A stretch of 5,672 nt of DNA, taken from Deltaproteobacteria bacterium. Lineage in GTDB: Bacteria; Desulfobacterota; Desulfobacteria; Desulfobacterales; UBA11574. The stretch lies in assembly GCA_019313025.1 (NCBI GenBank), contig JAFDCA010000242.1, positions 1 to 5,672 on the forward strand. The letters run 5' to 3'. The position numbers and the translations under genes are program-made. Each line of letters opens with the position of its first letter. The first letter of the stretch is position 1. Shown here piece after piece: positions 1-3,926 of the stretch. The notes beneath the pieces are model-generated. The model ran no database searches, was not told the origin of the DNA, and saw only the letters and a list, made by a program, of their open reading frames with translations.

Positions 1-158
1 ACAAGGCATGCATTGTCTTTTCATCTTCAGACCTCGATGAAATCCTGATGAATGCAGATCGAGTGTTGGTATTTTTTAATGGCGTTGTTATTAAAGATGC
101 TCGGACAGACCAAACAGATGCCCATGAGCTTGGACGGGCAATCGCGGGCAAAACTTAA
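1..158 (+). CDS. Nucleoside-type ABC transporter ATP-binding protein, C-terminal end only
   Basis: Only the last 51 codons and the TAA stop (156-158) are visible, in the frame whose first full codon is at position 3. The peptide contains SSSDLDEILMNADRVLVFF, followed by NGVVIKDAR and the tail ELGRAIAGKT. This matches the end of the second nucleotide-binding domain of the two-domain ATPases that serve BMP-family nucleoside importers (YufO/NupO type). In these the stretch after the Walker B strand typically reads I-S-x-D-L-D-E-I, then D-R-I-x-V, and the protein ends near a Gly-rich tail. The position usually held by the H-loop histidine is Ser here, which fits a degenerate second site. The protein would act on the cytoplasmic face, driving the two permeases encoded just downstream. 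The stop codon overlaps the first two bases of the repeat at 157-314, but the length of the tail looks normal for the family. Family assignment is strong mainly because of the adjacent permeases; the exact substrate is not readable from this fragment. Confidence 0.85.
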   Translation, partial: KACIVFSSSDLDEILMNADRVLVFFNGVVIKDARTDQTDAHELGRAIAGKT

Positions 159-314
159 CCCGGATATTTTAAGAACCTGATTCGTCCATTGGCTGCGTTA
201 TCAGGGGATCGCGGTAGTTTACTACAGCTTCCCCCCGGAATGCCTTGTTGGAGCGAAGCGGAAATCCCGCTATCGGGGCCAACGAATCAATCAGACTCGT
301 GAAATATCCGGGTT
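157..314. repeat. Quasi-palindromic MITE/REP-like element with 37-bp inverted arms
   Basis: The left arm (157-193) and the reverse complement of the right arm (278-314) match at 29 of 37 positions. The outermost 13 bases (AACCCGGATATTT) are perfect. The core is visibly more GC-rich than its flanks and holds two further small hairpins: GTAGT/ACTAC at 214-225 around TT, and AGCGG/CCGCT near 257-271. No ORF of note lies inside. The element occupies almost the whole spacer between the ATPase and the first permease, genes that normally abut or overlap in such operons. That suggests it inserted there or sits there as a transcribed hairpin. I see no clear target-site duplication. It could be a non-autonomous mobile element (MITE), a REP-like repeat, or an mRNA-processing or stability hairpin. 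The structure is seen directly; the mobile origin is inferred. Confidence 0.7.
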
Positions 315-327
315 GATTAAAGTTATT

Positions 328-1374
328 ATGAAAATATTCCTTAGATACATTTTTGATAGCGTTGTGACACTGCTGGCGGTGTTTTTTTTCACCACAATCA
401 TTCTACTTGCCTCCGGCGCTCCGCCTTTTGCCGCCTATTATCACATTATTAAAGGAGCACTGGGATCCTGGATTAAATTGGGCCAGGTCATACAAGTCTG
501 GATACCGCTGACACTATGCGCCATCGGCCTTTTATATACATTCAGAATCGGTCTCTGGAACATCGGCGTTGAAGGACAAATCATGTTGGGAGCCGTCTTC
601 ACGACAGCCGTTCTTAGGATTGACGCGGCAAAGAGCATACCGATGCTTTTTATTGGCATGTCGTTTCTGGCCGGCATCTCCGGTGGTGCCATATGGGCGA
701 TCGTTGCAGGGGTTTTAAAAACAAAAGGGGGGGTTAATGAAATTTTTGCAGGACTGGGGCTCAACTTTGTCGCTCAAGGGATTATCCTCTGGTTGATATT
801 CGGACCCTGGCGACGTCCCGGAGTTGCTTCCATGAGCGGAACCGAACTGTTTCCTCCGGAGGTATGGCTTCCCTTTTTTCCGGCCTTGCGGCTGTCTCCC
901 GTGGGGCTGGTTCTTGCTTTGGCAGCCTTGGTCTTAACGCTGCTGTTATTACATTATACTCATATGGGGTTAAACTTGAAAGCCATCGGGAATAATCGCG
1001 ATGCAGCCTATCTGTCCGGTCTCAAAACCGACCGTTATATGATCATTGCCATGATTTTCGCCGGAGGGTTTGCAGGTCTTGCAGGGAGCTTTCAAGTCAC
1101 CGGTGTGTATCATCGTCTTTTACCTGCCATTTCCAGCAGCTACGGATACTTAGCCCTTCTGGTAGTGATGCTCGCCAACTACAATGTGTGGATTACACCA
1201 TTCGTGTCTTTCTTTTTTGCGTGCTTAAACGTCGGCAGTATTCAGCTTCCCATGATGCTCGAACTCGACTCGTCATTGAGCGGAGTGATTCAGGGATCGC
1301 TGGTTTTGACAACGTTGGCCGTATATTCATGGCGAATTCACAGGAAAATGTCACAAGGAACACCTGCGACATGA
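328..1374 (+). CDS. Nucleoside ABC transporter permease, YufP/NupP-like (BPD_transp_2 family)
   Basis: This is a 348-aa integral inner-membrane protein, a normal length for the first permease of BMP-type nucleoside importers. It forms half of the channel with the next gene product, powered by the ATPase encoded upstream. Hydrophobic segments lie near residues 10-29, 55-72, 103-130, 140-158, 191-210, 237-258, 272-300 and 318-335. Family motifs are the RIGLWNIGVEGQ loop (73-84), GGVNEIFAGLGLNFVA (134-149), AIGNNRDAAYLSGL (219-232, resembling the coupling loop that contacts the ATPase) and GGFAGLAG (246-253). I start it at ATG 328; an in-frame TTG at 313 would add five residues (M-I-K-V-I) but lies inside the repeat arm. 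Neither start has a good Shine-Dalgarno sequence: only AAAG at 319-322 precedes the ATG. The last four bases overlap the start of the second permease. The substrate is probably a purine nucleoside, judging by family and by the downstream mtnP-apt pair. Confidence 0.93.
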   Translation: MKIFLRYIFDSVVTLLAVFFFTTIILLASGAPPFAAYYHIIKGALGSWIKLGQVIQVWIPLTLCAIGLLYTFRIGLWNIGVEGQIMLGAVFTTAVLRIDAAKSIPMLFIGMSFLAGISGGAIWAIVAGVLKTKGGVNEIFAGLGLNFVAQGIILWLIFGPWRRPGVASMSGTELFPPEVWLPFFPALRLSPVGLVLALAALVLTLLLLHYTHMGLNLKAIGNNRDAAYLSGLKTDRYMIIAMIFAGGFAGLAGSFQVTGVYHRLLPAISSSYGYLALLVVMLANYNVWITPFVSFFFACLNVGSIQLPMMLELDSSLSGVIQGSLVLTTLAVYSWRIHRKMSQGTPAT

Positions 1375-2351
1375 CGGAGCTTGATATAACCTTATTACTT
1401 GCCGGCGTCGTGGCCGGTGCGGCGCCCATCGTCCTGGCGACCTTGGGGGAAACGGTTACGGAAAAAGCAGGCATTATCAATCTTTCCCTGGATGGAACCA
1501 TACTTTTAAGTGCCATGACGGCCTTTGTCGTTGCCTTTGAAACCAATAATATTTTATTGGGCTTTATTTTTGCTTCTATTGTTGGAGCCATTGTTGCTGC
1601 AATCGTGGCCTTTTTCAGCATCTACCTTAAACAATCACAGGTGGCGGTAGGGTTCGTTCTCACACTCATGACCCGTGACCTTGCCTATTTTCTTGGCAAT
1701 TCTTATTCCCGTCTTCAGGGTCCCCAAGTGGTTCCTCTTCCGGTTCCGTTTTTAAAAGAGATACCCTTTCTTGGGCAGATATTTTTTAATCAGAACCTAT
1801 TGGTTTATTTGAGCCTTGGAATGATCGTATGTTGTTGGTGGTACATGTATAAAACTCCCCTTGGTTTGCAGCTTAGATCGGTGGGAGAAAATCCCCGGGC
1901 ATCCTTTGCCAGGGGAATAAATCCCAAAAAACAACAGATGATGTATTCAATTTGTGGCGGCCTGTTGGTGGGGCTTGCCGGTGCAACGTTTTCTTTGTCT
2001 GTGAAACCAGGATGGGGGCGACCCCAAGGGGCTGAGGGGATTGGATGGATAGCCCTTGTACTCGTCATTTTCGGAGGGTGGAATCCCATAAAAGCCGCTA
2101 TGGGTGCCTATCTTTTTTCATTTTTGCAGATTATTGGAATATACTGTCAAGGATGGATGCCGACGGTTCCGGCCCAGGTATTTCAGGTGGCACCGTTTCC
2201 ATTGATGATCTTTACCCTTTTGGTCATGTCTTTGGCCCAGAAAGAGTCTGTGCTGAACTGGGCCGAAAATAACACCAGAATAAAATCGATTTTGGCGTTT
2301 CTTTCCAGTGGCGTACCAACTTCCTTGGGCAAACCCTTTAGACAGGATTGA
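1371..2351 (+). CDS. Nucleoside ABC transporter permease, YufQ/NupQ-like (BPD_transp_2 family)
   Basis: This 326-aa membrane protein is the second permease of the importer. The start at ATG 1371 is chosen because it makes the classic ATGA overlap with the upstream stop, has AAGGAA at 1355-1360 ten bases before it, and gives the family's usual N-terminus (a hydrophobic helix then ETVTEKAGIINLSLDG, residues 27-42). The frame is open back to a GTG at 1188, but that extension is a hydrophilic out-of-family stretch overlapping the first permease. Hydrophobic segments lie near 7-25, 40-57, 60-84, 90-108, 143-160, 190-210, 224-245, 245-258 and 274-290. Other family signatures are VGENPRASFARGI (171-183, coupling loop) and the SVKPGWGRPQGAEGIGWIAL stretch ending in VIFGGWNP (210-239). 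The tail after residue 290 is polar and probably cytoplasmic. Translation is likely coupled to the upstream permease. A putative promoter begins one base after the stop. Confidence 0.93.
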   Translation: MTELDITLLLAGVVAGAAPIVLATLGETVTEKAGIINLSLDGTILLSAMTAFVVAFETNNILLGFIFASIVGAIVAAIVAFFSIYLKQSQVAVGFVLTLMTRDLAYFLGNSYSRLQGPQVVPLPVPFLKEIPFLGQIFFNQNLLVYLSLGMIVCCWWYMYKTPLGLQLRSVGENPRASFARGINPKKQQMMYSICGGLLVGLAGATFSLSVKPGWGRPQGAEGIGWIALVLVIFGGWNPIKAAMGAYLFSFLQIIGIYCQGWMPTVPAQVFQVAPFPLMIFTLLVMSLAQKESVLNWAENNTRIKSILAFLSSGVPTSLGKPFRQD

Positions 2352-2380
2352 TTGACAACTTTTAAAATCTATAATATGAA
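2352..2380 (+). promoter_or_regulatory. Putative sigma70-type promoter for mtnP-apt
   Basis: A perfect -35 hexamer TTGACA (2352-2357) lies immediately after the permease stop. With 17-bp spacing the -10 would be TATGAA (2375-2380, four of six consensus bases). A perfect TATAAT sits at 2370-2375, but only 12 bp from that -35, which is too close for a standard pairing. Either box could be the real -10. Transcription would start near 2385-2390, leaving a leader of roughly 225 bases before mtnP. Separate transcription of mtnP-apt from the transporter is therefore plausible, although read-through is equally possible because no convincing terminator follows the permease. Confidence 0.4.
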
Positions 2381-2400
2381 TCCCAATGAATTTATCATTA

Positions 2401-2466
2401 TTAAGTGGTTGGATAAATCTAATTGGTGCCCATTCATAAGCCACTATTGGGCATAACTTAAGTTTT
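2401..2466 (+). other. Nested inverted repeats in the mtnP leader (possible attenuator or RNA structure)
   Basis: An outer stem TTAAGT (2401-2406) / ACTTAA (2456-2461) encloses an inner stem TGCCCA (2427-2432) / TGGGCA (2448-2453). Four T residues follow at 2463-2466. A competing pairing AGTGG (2404-2408) / CCACT (2441-2445) is also possible, so the region could switch between folds. Farther on, CTCTGC (2534-2539) / GCAGAG (2556-2561) forms another hairpin. I do not recognise any known riboswitch consensus here. The stems are short and the T-run is weak, so this is a suggestion only. Confidence 0.25.
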
Positions 2467-2585
2467 CAATGCAGAAATTCGCAATTTTTTTGCAAGGTCA
2501 AGTAATTTCGAAGATAGACCCCGGAAAAATAGGCTCTGCATTTCACAGGGCAAGCGCAGAGATTGTGGAAAGGGACAATTTCTGG

Positions 2586-2621
2586 ATGGAAAATAATCGG
2601 TGGAATAACAACCATGGTTAA
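2586..2621 (+). CDS. Possible 11-codon leader ORF overlapping the mtnP start
   Basis: An ATG at 2586 opens a frame encoding M-E-N-N-R-W-N-N-N-H-G that stops at TAA 2619-2621. It overlaps the mtnP start codon (2614-2616) in another frame. AAAGGGA at 2569-2575, ten bases before its ATG, is a fair Shine-Dalgarno sequence. If translated, terminating ribosomes would stop three bases past the mtnP ATG and could re-initiate there, so it could act as a coupling peptide. The peptide has no recognisable family, and an ORF this short can easily arise by chance. Confidence 0.2.
   Translation: MENNRWNNNHG
2599..2604 (+). promoter_or_regulatory. Ribosome binding site GGTGGA deciding the mtnP start
   Basis: GGTGGA lies nine bases before ATG 2614 and is the best Shine-Dalgarno-like match near any in-frame start of mtnP. 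It supports ATG 2614 over the upstream in-frame TTG at 2563, which would add 17 residues outside the family's normal N-terminus. Confidence 0.55.
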
Positions 2622-3360
2622 GATCGGAATTATCGGCGGTTCCGGATTGGATGATCCGGGAATACTTAGTCATCCGGAGGTCATACAAACAAACACCCCT
2701 TACGGAAAACCGTCTTCGGCATTATCTTTGGGCAAGATTAACGGGATTGAAGTTGTCCTTATTGCAAGGCACGGTGAGAAGCACAAGTTGAGTCCGAGTC
2801 AGGTCAACTACAGGGCAAATATTTACGCCTTAAAGGACCGGGGGGTAACTCATATCCTTGCAACAACGGCCTGTGGCAGTCTTAAAGAAGACATAAAAAG
2901 AGGACATTTTGTCATTGTTGATCAGTTTATTGATTTTACAAAACACCGAAAAATAACATTTCATGATTCATTTGAAAACGGGGCTGTACATACAGCCATG
3001 GCCGAACCGTTTGACATCGAGCTTCGAAAAACGCTTTATAAAGCCGCTAAAGATTTGAATTATGAAACCCACTTTGGGGGAACGGTGATAACCATCGAGG
3101 GGCCGAGGTTTTCAACCAGGGCTGAGTCAAAGATGTTTAAGATGTGGGGAGGGGATGTCATCAACATGTCAATTGCTCCTGAGGCGGTTCTGTCAAATGA
3201 AGCAAAGATACCGTATGCAGTGGTCGCCATGTCTACTGATTATGACTGCTGGAAGGAAGATGAAGCGCCGGTTTCATGGAAAGAAATCCTGGAGGTATTT
3301 CACCAGAATGCAGATCGGGTTAAAAAGCTTCTAATAAATGCTGTTTCAAACATCAAGTGA
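2614..3360 (+). CDS. mtnP: S-methyl-5'-thioadenosine phosphorylase
   Basis: This 248-aa cytoplasmic enzyme of the PNP/MTAP phosphorylase family would convert 5'-methylthioadenosine plus phosphate to adenine and 5-methylthioribose-1-phosphate. Starting at ATG 2614, the first residues VKIGIIGGSGLDDPGIL form the typical N-terminal beta strand and phosphate-binding Gly-Ser loop (residues 7-13). Later motifs in order are ARHGEKH (51-57, phosphate-site Arg/His), NYRANIYAL (65-73), ATTACGSL (83-90), DQFIDFTK (103-110), EGPRFSTRAES (162-172), INMS (183-186) and AMSTDYDCW (205-213). In characterised MTAPs the two Asp of the last motif (here 209 and 211) recognise the 6-amino purine, which favours adenine nucleosides over inosine or guanosine. 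Length is slightly short compared with eukaryotic MTAP but normal for bacteria. apt follows after 12 bp, so the adenine produced would be recycled directly. The transporter genes upstream could supply substrate. Purine nucleoside phosphorylase is the main alternative, less likely because of TDYDCW. Confidence 0.92.
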   Translation: MVKIGIIGGSGLDDPGILSHPEVIQTNTPYGKPSSALSLGKINGIEVVLIARHGEKHKLSPSQVNYRANIYALKDRGVTHILATTACGSLKEDIKRGHFVIVDQFIDFTKHRKITFHDSFENGAVHTAMAEPFDIELRKTLYKAAKDLNYETHFGGTVITIEGPRFSTRAESKMFKMWGGDVINMSIAPEAVLSNEAKIPYAVVAMSTDYDCWKEDEAPVSWKEILEVFHQNADRVKKLLINAVSNIK

Positions 3361-3372
3361 GATAATATTGGT

Positions 3373-3894
3373 ATGAATCTTAAAGAAAAGATCAGAACGG
3401 TGCCACACTGGCCCATTCAAGGGGTGATGTTTCGGGATATTACGACCCTTTTGCAGGATCCCGCGGCGTTCAAAGAAACGTGTGACATGCTTTATAATCG
3501 TTATCGGGACATGCAGATTGAGAAGGTGGTGGCCATTGACGCAAGGGGGTTTATCTTCGGTGCGGTGCTGGCCTATAAACTTAATGTCGGGTTCGTTCCT
3601 GTAAGAAAAGCAGGGAAGCTACCTTATAAAACCATCAGCGAGCCATATACCCTTGAATATGGGAAGAGTATGGTAGAAATGCATATAGATGCCATTCAAA
3701 AGGGTGAAAGGGTCCTGGTCGTAGATGATCTGATCGCTACGGGCGGCACGGTATCCGCAGCAACAAGGCTGGTGGAAAAACTGGAAGGTGAAATCGTTGA
3801 GTGCGTTTTCATTATAGAACTTCCCGACCTCAATGGTAAGGAAAAGATAAAGAGATATAAAGCGTTCACTTTAACCGAGTTTGAAGGAGAGTGA
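3373..3894 (+). CDS. apt: Adenine phosphoribosyltransferase
   Basis: This 173-aa type I phosphoribosyltransferase, of the usual Apt length, catalyses adenine plus PRPP to AMP plus pyrophosphate in the cytoplasm. The PRPP-binding signature is clear: VLVVDDLIATGGT at residues 114-126, with two acidic residues followed by the T-G-G-T phosphate loop. Other Apt hallmarks are GVMFRDITTLL (17-27), the D-A-R-G-F segment (56-60), RKAGKLPYKT (78-87, the flexible catalytic loop region) and YTLEYGKSMVEMHIDAI (92-108). It begins 12 bp after mtnP. Its Shine-Dalgarno sequence is poor (only GTGAGA around the mtnP stop), so translation may depend on coupling to mtnP. Together the two enzymes convert MTA to AMP, saving the adenine lost in polyamine or SAM-dependent chemistry. 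Only 32 bp separate its stop from the stop of the convergent radical SAM gene, and no strong terminator is visible there. Confidence 0.95.
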   Translation: MNLKEKIRTVPHWPIQGVMFRDITTLLQDPAAFKETCDMLYNRYRDMQIEKVVAIDARGFIFGAVLAYKLNVGFVPVRKAGKLPYKTISEPYTLEYGKSMVEMHIDAIQKGERVLVVDDLIATGGTVSAATRLVEKLEGEIVECVFIIELPDLNGKEKIKRYKAFTLTEFEGE

Positions 3895-3926
3895 TAGATA
3901 GGTTTTTAGTATCCGTCAGATATCGA

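Noticed and set aside
1188..1370. A 61-codon N-terminal extension of the second permease from GTG 1188.
   Set aside because: It lies within the first permease, is hydrophilic and unlike the family's N-terminus. ATG 1371 has the ATGA overlap and a Shine-Dalgarno sequence.
2563..2613. A 17-residue extension of MtnP from TTG 2563.
   Set aside because: The MTAP family begins just before the I-G-I-I-G-G-S-G strand, and GGTGGA is correctly spaced for ATG 2614.
2118..2688. Minus-strand open frames across the second permease end and the mtnP leader.
   Set aside because: Basic, low-complexity translations with no motifs, overlapping a well-supported gene or the promoter region.
3305..3320. The 12-base string GAATGCAGATCG occurs both here in mtnP and near position 50 in the ATPase gene.
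   Set aside because: Both copies encode Asn-Ala-Asp-Arg in unrelated proteins; the flanks do not match, so chance codon identity is the simplest reading.
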